Origin: an uncultured Eubacteriales bacterium
GTDB lineage: Bacteria > Bacillota > Clostridia > Monoglobales > Monoglobaceae
Assembly: GCA_905198865.1 (NCBI GenBank)
Contig: CAJKEB010000076.1
Coordinates: forward strand, 1-6,855
DNA length: 6,855 nt
Direction of reading: 5' to 3'
Part shown: one piece after another, positions 1 through 6,409 of the stretch
Layout of the letters: every line of letters starts with the position of its first letter
Position numbering within the stretch: the stretch's first letter is position 1
Notes under the pieces: generated by a model
Told to the model about the DNA's origin: nothing
Seen by the model: only the letters and a program-made list of their open reading frames with translations
The model's database searches: none
Position numbers and translations under genes: made by a program

Positions 1-52
1 GTCTCCGGCTGCAAGCTTAGCTTGCAATAACTCCCCGATAAACTATAATTTA
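1..52 (-). repeat. Left copy of 52-bp perfect inverted repeat, 3' of hemW
   Basis: This segment is the exact reverse complement of 6767-6818, with 52 of 52 bases matching. Identity stops at position 53; on the other side it is cut by the window edge, so the true repeat may be longer. It contains an internal palindrome at 10-26 (8-base arms TGCAAGCT and AGCTTGCA around one base) with a HindIII-like core. Read along the hemW strand, it begins 22 bp after the hemW stop codon, so it lies in the 3' untranslated region. There is no U-tract after the palindrome, so it is not a standard intrinsic terminator. It could be a dispersed intergenic repeat (REP- or MITE-like), an mRNA 3'-end stabiliser, or one arm of an invertible segment. 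The match itself is certain; the function is unknown. Confidence 0.95.
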
Positions 53-74
53 ACAGCACTGCATCTAACTTATT

Positions 75-1205
75 TTAAACAAAATCCGCCATTATAGCAT
101 TTGATACATATGTGTATTCGGGTTTTATCTTTATGTGTGTTTCAGTATCTGTTATTGTTTTTGTCCGGTTCAGGTGTTTGTCCAATACGGTGTCAAAAAC
201 CTCGTATATATCCATGCCGAATTTACTTTTAAAGTCAGCTTTTGATACGCCCTTGTCAAGGCGCAGTCCCAAAAATACAAACTCACTCATCGAGTCAGAA
301 ATTGTGTTTATAACCGTTTCGTCAGGGGTGACCGCACTACCGCTTTGTCTTATTTCTTCTATATATTCAGATACGCCGCGGATATTGGCGGTTCTTTTGC
401 CGCCGATACACGAACATGCACCGGCTCCGAAGCCGATATAGTTCTCGCACTGCCAGTATTTCATATTATGCCGTGATAACTTTTTATCACGTGCGAAGTT
501 TGAAATCTCGTACCGCTCAAATCCATTTTGTGTCAGTATTTCGGTGCAGTCGTCATACATAATCCGGTTCATATCATCATCGGGTATGTCATGACTGCCG
601 TTTTTATACATATTATAAAACGGCGTTCCCTCTTCGATTTTAAGTGAATAGGCTGAGATGTGACTGAGCGGAAGACCGGAAATATTCTTTAATGTATTAA
701 TCCAGATATCACGGGTCTGTCCGGGCAGACCAAACATCAGGTCCGCTGAAATATTCTCAAACCCCGCCTTTAACGCATCGCCGAGGCACTTTCTGAATTC
801 TTCATATGTGTGTATTCTGCCGAGAGTTTTCAGAATTTTATCGTTGTCCGACTGCAGACCTATGCTCAGCCGGTTTATCCCGGCTTGCTTCAGGCGCGCC
901 AGTTTTTCAAAATCCGCAGTGCCGGGGTTGCATTCAATCGTGACCTCGGCGTCGTCTGTTATCACAAAGTTCTCTCTTAATGCGTCCATGATATTTTTGA
1001 TATATCCGGCGCTTATATAGGTAGGTGTGCCGCCGCCGATATAAATCGTGTCAGCGGTTCTGCCGGTCTGACCGCAGCACTCAATTTCACGTACTAACAT
1101 TTCTGCATACGAAGAACTCATATTCTCGATACCGGAATATGAGTTGAAATCGCAGTATTTACATTTTTGCTTGCAAAACGGTATGTGAATATAAATTCCA
1201 AGCAT
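75..1205 (-). CDS. hemW: Haem chaperone HemW (radical SAM family, formerly annotated HemN-like)
   Basis: A 376-residue cytoplasmic protein of the HemN/HemW radical SAM family. HemW binds haem and is thought to deliver it to haem proteins; true HemN is an oxygen-independent coproporphyrinogen III dehydrogenase with a longer N-terminus. Seen here: the N-terminus IYIHIPFC and the iron-sulfur motif CxxxCxxC (Cys11, Cys15, Cys18) followed by DFNSY; the SAM-binding GGGTP at 57-61; ECNPGT at 91-96; DLMFGLPGQT at 155-164; and the family signature HNxxYW (246-251) with GFGAGA (258-263). The C-terminus resembles the HemN C-terminal winged-helix domain. The length and lack of an N-terminal extension favour HemW over HemN. 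The ATG at 1205 is chosen because the family always starts close to IYIHIPFC and AGGTG lies 5 bases upstream; the frame stays open further upstream only by running into lepA. It starts 13 bp after lepA, the usual Firmicute order, so the two are probably one operon. In many Firmicutes hrcA-grpE-dnaK follow; here a repeat does. Confidence 0.95.
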   Translation of the reverse strand: MLGIYIHIPFCKQKCKYCDFNSYSGIENMSSSYAEMLVREIECCGQTGRTADTIYIGGGTPTYISAGYIKNIMDALRENFVITDDAEVTIECNPGTADFEKLARLKQAGINRLSIGLQSDNDKILKTLGRIHTYEEFRKCLGDALKAGFENISADLMFGLPGQTRDIWINTLKNISGLPLSHISAYSLKIEEGTPFYNMYKNGSHDIPDDDMNRIMYDDCTEILTQNGFERYEISNFARDKKLSRHNMKYWQCENYIGFGAGACSCIGGKRTANIRGVSEYIEEIRQSGSAVTPDETVINTISDSMSEFVFLGLRLDKGVSKADFKSKFGMDIYEVFDTVLDKHLNRTKTITDTETHIKIKPEYTYVSNAIMADFV

Positions 1206-1218
1206 TGTATCACCTGAA

Positions 1219-3024
1219 TTAATCGTCGAGCTTAAGCACAGACATAAACGCCTCCTGCGGAACCTCAACGCTTCCGACCTGGCGCATACGCTTCTTGCCT
1301 TCTTTCTGCTTCTCAAGCAGCTTTTTCTTTCTTGTTATATCACCGCCGTAGCACTTTGCAAGTACGTCCTTGCGCATTGCTCTGACAGTCTCGCGCGCGA
1401 TAATCTTACCTCCGACTGCTGCCTGAATGGGAATCTCGAACAGCTGTCTCGGAATTACTTCTTTGAGCTTTTCAGCCATTTTTCTGCCCCTGCTGTATGC
1501 TCTGTCTGCGTGGACAATAAACGACAGTGCGTCTACCATTTCACCGTTCAAGAGCATGTCGAGCTTAACGAGGTTTGAACGTTCGTATTTTTCAAACTCA
1601 TAGTCAAACGACGCATAGCCGCGTGTTCTGGACTTAAGCGCGTCAAAGAAGTCATAGATAATCTCGTTGAGCGGCAGCAGGTAGTTAAGTTGTACACGGT
1701 TAGTGTCGAGGTATTCCATGTCGATATAGCTTCCGCGCCTGTCCTGACAAAGCTCCATTATGCTTCCGACATATTCTTTGGGCGACAGAATTGAAGCCCT
1801 TACTATAGGCTCCTCCATATAGTCAATCTCGGACGGCTCCGGCATGTTTGTCGGATTATCAATCTTCAGCACGGTTCCGTCTGTCTTTATTACTTTATAC
1901 TCAACAGATGGAGCGGTCGTAACCAAGTCAAGGTTGAATTCGCGTTCCAGACGCTCCTGAATAATCTCCATGTGCAGAAGTCCCAGAAATCCGCATCTGA
2001 AACCAAAGCCCAAAGCAACTGATGTCTCTGCCTCAAAGTTGAGCGCGGCGTCATTGAGCTGCAGCTTTTCGAGAGCTTCTCTCAGGTCGTCATACCTTGC
2101 GCCGTCAGCCGGATAAATTCCGCTGTAAACCATCGACTTGACTTCTTTATAGCCCGGCAGAGCTTCTGACGCTCCGTTTGCAGCTGTTGTGACAGTGTCG
2201 CCGACATGTACGTCCTGAACGTTTTTTATACTCGCTGTGATAAAGCCAACCTCGCCGGCTGAAATTTCCTTTGACGGTGCAAGACCGTTCGGATGCAGAT
2301 AGCCCACGTCAACCACGTCAAACTCACTGCCGGTCGCCATCATCTTAATGCGCTGACCGGCTTTGAGCGTTCCGTCCATAACACGGACATAAACGATTAC
2401 GCCCTTGTATGCGTCATAGTATGAGTCGAAAATCAGCGCCTTAAGCGGAGCATTCTCATCACCGTCCGGAGGAGGTATAAGTTCAACTATCTTTTCAAGA
2501 ACCTGTTCGATATTAACGCCGTTTTTAGCCGAAATCAGCGGCGCGTTTTCACCGTCTATTCCGATAACGTCCTCAATTTCCTGCTTCACCTCATCAGGCC
2601 GTGCGCTGGGCAGGTCGATTTTGTTTATAACGGGAACAATTTCAAGGTCGTGTTCAAGTGCAAGATATGTGTTTGCAAGGGTCTGAGCCTCTATGCCCTG
2701 AGCCGCATCGACAACCAAGACAGCGCCTTCGCAGGCAGCCAGAGAACGTGAAACCTCGTAGTTAAAGTCAACGTGCCCCGGTGTGTCGATAAGGTTAAGC
2801 TCATATTCCTTGCCGTCCTTTGCCTTGTATATGAGCTTGACGGCACGGGCTTTTATGGTAATTCCGCGCTCGCGCTCAAGCTCCATATTGTCAAGTATCT
2901 GAGCCTGCATCTCGCGCTCGGTCAAGGCTCCGGTAAGCTCAAGAAGCCTGTCGGCAAGCGTACTCTTGCCGTGGTCAATATGTGCTATGATAGAAAAATT
3001 TCGGATGTTTTCACGATTGTTCAT
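1219..3024 (-). CDS. lepA: Elongation factor 4 (LepA), ribosome-associated translational GTPase
   Basis: A complete 601-residue LepA/EF4, close to the usual length of about 600. LepA is a cytoplasmic translational GTPase that acts on the ribosome; it was described as a back-translocase and is also linked to initiation and 30S assembly. Seen here: P-loop AHIDHGKST (14-22), switch I RERGITIKA (51-59), G3 DTPGH (80-84, with the catalytic-type His84), and G4 NKID (134-137). After the GTPase and beta-barrel domains come the EF-G-like domains and the LepA-specific C-terminal domain, including the conserved stretch GGDITRKKKLLEKQKEGKK. The protein ends in a normal LepA tail (SVEVPQEAFMSVLKLDD). The ATG at 3024 gives the canonical N-terminus MNNRENIRNFSIIAHIDHGK. 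A GGAGG (3037-3041, minus strand) sits 12 bases upstream, a longer spacing than usual. It is the first gene of a two-gene block with hemW and diverges from spoIIAA. In Bacillus and many Clostridia lepA follows gpr-spoIIP; here that neighbourhood is different. Confidence 0.98.
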   Translation of the reverse strand: MNNRENIRNFSIIAHIDHGKSTLADRLLELTGALTEREMQAQILDNMELERERGITIKARAVKLIYKAKDGKEYELNLIDTPGHVDFNYEVSRSLAACEGAVLVVDAAQGIEAQTLANTYLALEHDLEIVPVINKIDLPSARPDEVKQEIEDVIGIDGENAPLISAKNGVNIEQVLEKIVELIPPPDGDENAPLKALIFDSYYDAYKGVIVYVRVMDGTLKAGQRIKMMATGSEFDVVDVGYLHPNGLAPSKEISAGEVGFITASIKNVQDVHVGDTVTTAANGASEALPGYKEVKSMVYSGIYPADGARYDDLREALEKLQLNDAALNFEAETSVALGFGFRCGFLGLLHMEIIQERLEREFNLDLVTTAPSVEYKVIKTDGTVLKIDNPTNMPEPSEIDYMEEPIVRASILSPKEYVGSIMELCQDRRGSYIDMEYLDTNRVQLNYLLPLNEIIYDFFDALKSRTRGYASFDYEFEKYERSNLVKLDMLLNGEMVDALSFIVHADRAYSRGRKMAEKLKEVIPRQLFEIPIQAAVGGKIIARETVRAMRKDVLAKCYGGDITRKKKLLEKQKEGKKRMRQVGSVEVPQEAFMSVLKLDD

Positions 3025-3056
3025 AAAACTTCAAGTCCTCCGTTGCAGCTGTCTGC

Positions 3057-3075
3057 GGGCGGCTGATAGCCGCCC
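3057..3075 (-). repeat. GC-rich hairpin element in the lepA leader
   Basis: A perfect stem with 8-base arms (GGGCGGCT at 3057-3064 and AGCCGCCC at 3068-3075) around a 3-base loop, standing out in an otherwise AT-rich intergenic region. Read on the minus strand it is preceded by CAAACTGTAGG (3076-3086) and lies 15 bases upstream of the lepA ribosome binding site, so it would be in the lepA 5' leader if transcription starts at the candidate promoter upstream. No U-tract follows on either strand, so an intrinsic terminator is unlikely. The preceding bases resemble the far right end of the window (6842-6855), which suggests a dispersed repeat family. The stem is plain in the sequence; the role is unknown. 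Confidence 0.75.
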
Positions 3076-3138
3076 CTACAGTTTGTATTTGGATATATTA
3101 AAAATCAACACAATAGCTCTAAGTATATTCTTATAATA

Positions 3139-3167
3139 ATGTTAACATAAAATATGCGGAATATCAA
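3139..3167 (-). promoter_or_regulatory. Candidate sigma-A promoter for lepA-hemW
   Basis: On the minus strand, TTGATA (3167-3162; 5 of 6 to the -35 consensus) is followed after exactly 17 bases by TAACAT (3144-3139; 4 of 6 to the -10 consensus). It is the best-spaced pair I found upstream of lepA. It would give a leader of roughly 100 bases that includes the GC-rich hairpin. The region is very AT-rich, so chance matches are easy and no start site is known. Confidence 0.4.
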
Positions 3168-3201
3168 GATAAAAATTTAATATTAAGTTTTTGCAGAAAT
3201 T

Positions 3202-3208
3202 TGACGAA
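3202..3208 (+). promoter_or_regulatory. Candidate Spo0A box upstream of the spoIIA operon
   Basis: The heptamer TGACGAA matches the Spo0A-box core TGNCGAA exactly, preceded by TT, and lies about 97 bases upstream of the spoIIAA start. In Bacillus and Clostridium the spoIIA operon is directly activated by phosphorylated Spo0A with sigma-H, so a box here is expected. A convincing sigma-H promoter could not be picked out: CGGAAAT (3232-3238) is one base from the sigma-H -35 form but has only a poor -10 partner near 3250-3254. A 7-base match alone is weak; the location gives it weight. Confidence 0.4.
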
Positions 3209-3304
3209 GAGTTATCGCCGGGAAATAAAGGCGGAAATATAACCGGCGTCAAATATGAAGGGTGGCAGAATATTAAAACTATGAGCAAGGAGTGATAAAA
3301 CAAT

Positions 3305-3616
3305 ATGAGGTTTAATACTGAACAAATAGGAGATACCTTGGTTGTGAAGCTTTACGGAGAGATTGACCAGCACTGCACTGCGGAAATCAGGGATGAGATT
3401 GACAGGGCGATTGATATTAATAACCTTAGCAGTCTTATTTTTGACTTGGGCGGAGTGACGTTTATGGACAGCTCGGGGCTTGGCATGATTATGGGTAGAT
3501 ACAAAAAGCTCAAGGCGATGGGCGGAAAGATGATGCTTGTCAGACCTCGTCCGCAGGTTGACAGAGTGCTTGAGCTGTCGGGAATAAAAAAACTTTTGGA
3601 TAAGAATTGCGGATAA
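3305..3616 (+). CDS. spoIIAA: Anti-sigma-F factor antagonist SpoIIAA
   Basis: A 103-residue single STAS-domain protein, slightly shorter than the roughly 117-residue Bacillus subtilis SpoIIAA. Unphosphorylated SpoIIAA binds SpoIIAB and so frees sigma-F in the forespore; SpoIIAB phosphorylates and inactivates it, and the phosphatase SpoIIE (not in this window) restores it. The phosphorylation motif DSSGLG is at 55-60; by alignment with the Bacillus protein, Ser56 is the expected phosphorylated residue (Ser58 there). The surrounding FMDSSGLGMIMGRYK closely matches the known family. The N-terminal GEIDQHCT corresponds to GELDHHTA. The ATG at 3305 follows AAGGAG (3287-3292) with a 12-base spacing. 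It is the first gene of the operon and spoIIAB starts 17 bp after it. The candidate Spo0A box upstream fits early sporulation control. dacF, which precedes spoIIAA in Bacillus, is absent. Confidence 0.96.
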   Translation: MRFNTEQIGDTLVVKLYGEIDQHCTAEIRDEIDRAIDINNLSSLIFDLGGVTFMDSSGLGMIMGRYKKLKAMGGKMMLVRPRPQVDRVLELSGIKKLLDKNCG

Positions 3617-3618
3617 GC

Positions 3619-3624
3619 GGAGGT
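3619..3624 (+). promoter_or_regulatory. Ribosome binding site that sets the spoIIAB start
   Basis: GGAGGT lies 9 bases before the ATG at 3634. The frame also opens at a TTG at 3607, but that start would put this ribosome binding site inside the gene, overlap the end of spoIIAA, and add nine residues that SpoIIAB proteins do not have. The ATG is therefore preferred. Confidence 0.85.
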
Positions 3625-3633
3625 AAAGGAAAA

Positions 3634-4068
3634 ATGAATAACTATATGAATCTTGAAATCCCGCCGAGGACATCAAACGAGGCGTTTGCGCGCGCAGCAG
3701 TCGGAGCCTTTGCGGCGCAGCTTGACCTGACGGTTGAGGAGCTTGCAGATATAAAGACCGCGGTCAGCGAAGCTGTAACCAACTCAATCATTCACGGCTA
3801 TCGTGACGGCGGCGGAACGGTTAAAATCCACTGTGAAATTATCTGCGGCGAATGCGACAGCTTTGAAATAACCGTCAGTGACGAGGGCAGAGGAATAGCG
3901 GATATAGAAAAGGCGATGGAACCTCTGTATACAACCTCGCCCGAAGATGAGCGGAGCGGTATGGGCTTCACGGTTATGCAGAGCTTTATGGACGAGCTTG
4001 ACGTCAAGTCAGAACCGGGCAAAGGAACTGTTGTCAGAATGACAAAGCACATAGGTAAGAGCGTATGA
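3634..4068 (+). CDS. spoIIAB: Anti-sigma-F factor and SpoIIAA kinase SpoIIAB
   Basis: A 144-residue GHKL-type serine kinase and anti-sigma factor, near the 146 residues of the Bacillus subtilis protein. As a dimer with ATP it holds sigma-F inactive; with SpoIIAA it switches partner and phosphorylates it. Seen here: the N box SEAVTNSIIHGY (45-56), with Glu46 as the likely catalytic base and Asn50 as the Mg-ATP ligand; the G1 box DEGRGI (83-88); the ATP lid with ERSGMGF (106-112); and the end GTVVRMTKH. Arg20, which in Bacillus contacts both sigma-F and SpoIIAA, is conserved at the same position (NEAFAR). The start at 3634 is fixed by the strong GGAGGT upstream and by the family N-terminus. Its last codons overlap sigF by 4 bp (ATGA), implying translational coupling that would help balance the anti-sigma and sigma factors. 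No key residue is missing. Confidence 0.97.
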   Translation: MNNYMNLEIPPRTSNEAFARAAVGAFAAQLDLTVEELADIKTAVSEAVTNSIIHGYRDGGGTVKIHCEIICGECDSFEITVSDEGRGIADIEKAMEPLYTTSPEDERSGMGFTVMQSFMDELDVKSEPGKGTVVRMTKHIGKSV

Positions 4069-4796
4069 ATAAGTACCGGAGGTCGAACGAAGAATTACTT
4101 ATACGGATTGAAAACGGAGACAAAAAGGCAAAAGAAGAAATCATCGAGAATAATGTCGGTCTTGTGCGGTCTGTGATTAAGCGTTTTTCGGGCAGAGGTC
4201 ATGAGGCGGAGGATTTGTTTCAGATTGGCTGTATCGGACTGATTAAAGCAGTCGATAAGTTCGACAGAAGCTTTGATGTCGCGTTTTCAACCTATGCAGT
4301 GCCGATGATTATCGGCGAAATCAAGAGGTTCATACGTGATGACGGAATAATCAAGGTCAGCCGTGCGTATAAGGATATTTCGGCAAAGGCGGCAGCCGTA
4401 CGTGAAAGACTGATGTCGGAGAGCGGTAACGAACCGACTCTTTCACAGATTGCAGATGAACTCGGCATAACGCCGCAGGAACTGTCAACTGCGCTTGAGG
4501 CGGTTATGCGTCCGGAATCCTTATATGCAAAAACTGACGACGGAAAGTCGGAGAGCCGTGAGATGGTTGATAAAATCGAGTGTGACATAGACTACGAGGA
4601 AAAGATTGAAAACAGGATTATGCTGAGCGAGGCATTTGACGGGATTGACGAGCGTGAAAAATTAATTATATATATGCGGTACTTCAAGCAGCGAACCCAG
4701 AGCGAAATCGCCGCAATGCTCGGCATTTCACAGGTTCAGGTGTCGAGGCTTGAAAAAAAAGTTCTGCTAAAAATGCGGGAAAAATTAACGTCATAA
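4065..4796 (+). CDS. sigF: Forespore-specific RNA polymerase sigma factor sigma-F
   Basis: A 243-residue sigma-70 family factor of the SigF/SigG/SigB type, slightly shorter than Bacillus SigF (255). It directs RNA polymerase to early forespore genes and is held by SpoIIAB until SpoIIAA releases it. Seen here: region 2 from about residue 28 to 100, including EDLFQIGCIGLIKAVDKFD (49-67) and FSTYAVPMIIGEIKRFIRDD (74-93); region 3 with the helix around EPTLSQIADELGITPQEL (123-140); and region 4.2 with a helix-turn-helix around RTQSEIAAMLGISQVQVSRL (210-229). No extended N-terminus or anti-sigma domain is fused. The assignment to SigF rather than SigG rests mainly on its position as the third gene of spoIIA. 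The ATG overlaps the spoIIAB stop and has only a weak upstream site (AGGTAAG), so translation probably depends on coupling. A run of eight A residues (4753-4760) lies in the region 4.2 codons. Confidence 0.96.
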   Translation: MNKYRRSNEELLIRIENGDKKAKEEIIENNVGLVRSVIKRFSGRGHEAEDLFQIGCIGLIKAVDKFDRSFDVAFSTYAVPMIIGEIKRFIRDDGIIKVSRAYKDISAKAAAVRERLMSESGNEPTLSQIADELGITPQELSTALEAVMRPESLYAKTDDGKSESREMVDKIECDIDYEEKIENRIMLSEAFDGIDEREKLIIYMRYFKQRTQSEIAAMLGISQVQVSRLEKKVLLKMREKLTS

Positions 4797-4876
4797 AAAA
4801 CTAACATATTTTCAGAATAAATATATTTCTTTGCGGAACAATAATCCTGTAAAAATAAAAAATTGGAAGTGAGAAT

Positions 4877-5341
4877 ATGCCGAATCAAAAAAACGAAAAT
4901 AAGGATTACCTTGATTATATTGAAAAGACCTCGCCGAAGAGTCCTATATTTAAAAACATGCTTCTGGCATTTTTGTTCGGCGGTGCAATTTGCGTTATCG
5001 GTCAGGCGTTTTCGGACTTATACAAAAATGTTCTGCATATGGACGCAGAGAATGCAAAGACCGCCGTCAGCGTGACGATGGTGTTTATCGGAGCTCTGCT
5101 CACGGGTCTTGATGTCTACCCGAAAATCGCAAAGTATGCAGGAGCGGGTACTATAGTCCCGATAACCGGGTTTGCAAATTCTGTTGCATCACCTGCAATG
5201 GAATTCAAGCGTGAAGGTCTCGTTCTTGGTATGTCGGCAAAGATGTTTGTCGTTGCGGGACCTGTGCTTGTGTACGGCATAACAAGCTCTGTGGTTGTCG
5301 GACTTATTTACTGGCTTTATAAGGTGTTGATTGGAGGTTAA
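4877..5341 (+). CDS. spoVAC: Stage V sporulation membrane protein SpoVAC
   Basis: A 154-residue integral membrane protein of the SpoVAC/SpoVAEB family, near the 150 residues of the Bacillus protein. SpoVA proteins lie in the inner spore membrane and move Ca-DPA; Bacillus SpoVAC has been reported to behave as a mechanosensitive channel. Seen here: a polar, Lys- and Asn-rich N-terminus (1-25); hydrophobic stretches near 28-47, 64-80 and 122-148; and the loop motif YAGAGTIVPITGFANS (87-102), the family hallmark also present in SpoVAE. The ATG at 4877 is preceded closely by GGAAGTGA (4865-4872), one mismatch from the ideal ribosome binding site. The 80-bp AT-rich gap after sigF is large enough for a separate promoter, and in Bacillus the spoVA operon has its own sigma-G promoter. 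I could not identify one with confidence. The last codons (IGG, stop) carry the ribosome binding site of spoVAD. Confidence 0.95.
   Translation: MPNQKNENKDYLDYIEKTSPKSPIFKNMLLAFLFGGAICVIGQAFSDLYKNVLHMDAENAKTAVSVTMVFIGALLTGLDVYPKIAKYAGAGTIVPITGFANSVASPAMEFKREGLVLGMSAKMFVVAGPVLVYGITSSVVVGLIYWLYKVLIGG
5333..5338 (+). promoter_or_regulatory. spoVAD ribosome binding site embedded in the spoVAC 3' end
   Basis: GGAGGT is read as the final two glycine codons and the start of the spoVAC stop region, and lies 6 bases before the spoVAD ATG at 5345. The genes are separated by only 3 bp, so ribosomes finishing spoVAC are well placed to start spoVAD. This fixes the spoVAD start. Confidence 0.85.
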
Positions 5342-5344
5342 ATC

Positions 5345-6379
5345 ATGGCGTTCAGACTTGGAAAGCAGACAATAAAACTTGAAAGACCGGTTGCGGTGTC
5401 GGCAGCCTCCTCGATTGTCGGAACAAAAGAGAGCGAAGGTCCGCTGTCGGGGTATTTTGACGTACACATGCCGGACGCGGAATGGGGCGAAAACACCTGG
5501 GAAAAGTGTGAAAGCAAGATGCAGCGTGAAGCGGCAAAACTGGCAATACAAAAATCGGGTGAGACAAGCGATGATATTGATATAGTGTTTGCCGGCGATT
5601 TGCTTAACCAATGTATAAGCTCAGGGTTCAGCGCGAGAGAACTGAGGATTCCGTTTTACGGCTTGTACGGAGCATGCTCAACGATGGTTGAGGGTTTAAG
5701 CCTCGGTGCGGTCATTGTTGACGGCGGCGGAGCGGACAAGGTGCTTGCGGTTGCGTCAAGTCATTTCTGTACGGCAGAGAGGCAGTACAGAAATCCCTTG
5801 GAGTACGGCGGTCAGAGAACGCCGACCGCACAGTGGACGGTGACCGGCGCCGGCGCAGCGGTCTTAAAGGGCTGTGCGGAGAATGATAACAGCGGCGGAC
5901 CGTATATTACGCATGTTACGACAGGCAAGGTAATTGACTTCGGTGTAACGGACGCCAACAATATGGGCGGAGCGATGGCACCTGCCGCTTGTGATACGCT
6001 GCTTGCGCACTTTGCCGATACGGGAAGAAAGCCTGAGGATTATGACCTGATTCTGACGGGTGATCTGGGCAAGGTGGGGCGTGAGGTTCTTATAAATTTG
6101 CTTGAAACCGAAAATTACGATATGAGAAACAATTACAATGACACAGGCTGTATGATGTTTGATTTTGAAAAACAGGATGTGCATGCAGGCGGCAGCGGCT
6201 GCGGATGTGTTGCGGCGACTTTTTGCGGATATGTGTACAAGATGCTTAAAGAAAAAAAGCTGAACCGTGTTCTGATTGTTGGAACCGGAGCGCTGCTCAG
6301 TCCGACATCGAGCTTTCAGGGCGAATCCGTCCCCGGTATTGCACATGCTGTGGCTATATCGAATGAATTACAAATTTAA
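5345..6379 (+). CDS. spoVAD: DPA-binding thiolase-fold protein SpoVAD
   Basis: A 344-residue soluble protein, close to the usual length of about 338. SpoVAD has a thiolase/ketoacyl-synthase fold, binds dipicolinic acid directly, and sits on the inner spore membrane with the SpoVA membrane proteins; it is required for DPA uptake into the forespore. Seen here: the family N-terminus RLGKQTIKLERPVAVSAASS (4-23) and GYFDV (36-40); LYGACSTMVEGLSLGA (107-122), with Cys111 where thiolases have the nucleophilic cysteine; SSHFCTAERQYRNPLEYGGQ (138-157); DFGVTDANNMGGAMAPAA (198-215); and the Gly/Cys-rich HAGGSGCGC (280-288). No signal peptide or membrane segment is seen. It is not expected to be a working thiolase, because the family is a DPA binder. 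The start is set by the GGAGGT 6 bases upstream. It is followed 30 bp later by spoVAE. Confidence 0.97.
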   Translation: MAFRLGKQTIKLERPVAVSAASSIVGTKESEGPLSGYFDVHMPDAEWGENTWEKCESKMQREAAKLAIQKSGETSDDIDIVFAGDLLNQCISSGFSARELRIPFYGLYGACSTMVEGLSLGAVIVDGGGADKVLAVASSHFCTAERQYRNPLEYGGQRTPTAQWTVTGAGAAVLKGCAENDNSGGPYITHVTTGKVIDFGVTDANNMGGAMAPAACDTLLAHFADTGRKPEDYDLILTGDLGKVGREVLINLLETENYDMRNNYNDTGCMMFDFEKQDVHAGGSGCGCVAATFCGYVYKMLKEKKLNRVLIVGTGALLSPTSSFQGESVPGIAHAVAISNELQI

Positions 6380-6409
6380 TTACAAAATCTTAATTGGAGA
6401 TGTATAAAT

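Noticed and set aside
10..26. Palindrome in the 52-bp repeat as an intrinsic terminator of hemW
   Set aside because: Its arms are only moderately GC-rich, there is almost no loop, and no T-run follows on the hemW strand.
1206..1316. Upstream extension of hemW to 1316, giving a 413-residue protein
   Set aside because: The extra 37 residues are Arg-rich, are unlike the family, and lie inside lepA. The ATG at 1205 has its own ribosome binding site and the standard HemW N-terminus.
2773..3066. Plus-strand open frame across the lepA 5' end
   Set aside because: It lies opposite the conserved LepA GTPase domain and its translation resembles no family I recognise.
3607..3633. TTG start for spoIIAB adding nine residues
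   Set aside because: It would overlap the spoIIAA end and swallow the GGAGGT site; the ATG at 3634 matches known SpoIIAB proteins.
3212..3676. 154-codon open frame on the minus strand opposite spoIIAA
   Set aside because: It is the complement of a clearly conserved gene, has no family resemblance, and its composition looks like reverse-strand noise.
4797..4876. Sigma-F/sigma-G promoter between sigF and spoVAC (AGAATA at 4814-4819 with CAATAAT at 4839-4845)
   Set aside because: The spacing is too long and the -10 match is poor; one is expected here, but nothing convincing can be shown.
5189..5611. Minus-strand open frame across the spoVAC-spoVAD junction (and a similar one at 5864-6346)
   Set aside because: Both overlap well-supported genes on the other strand and have His-, Arg- and Cys-rich low-quality translations.
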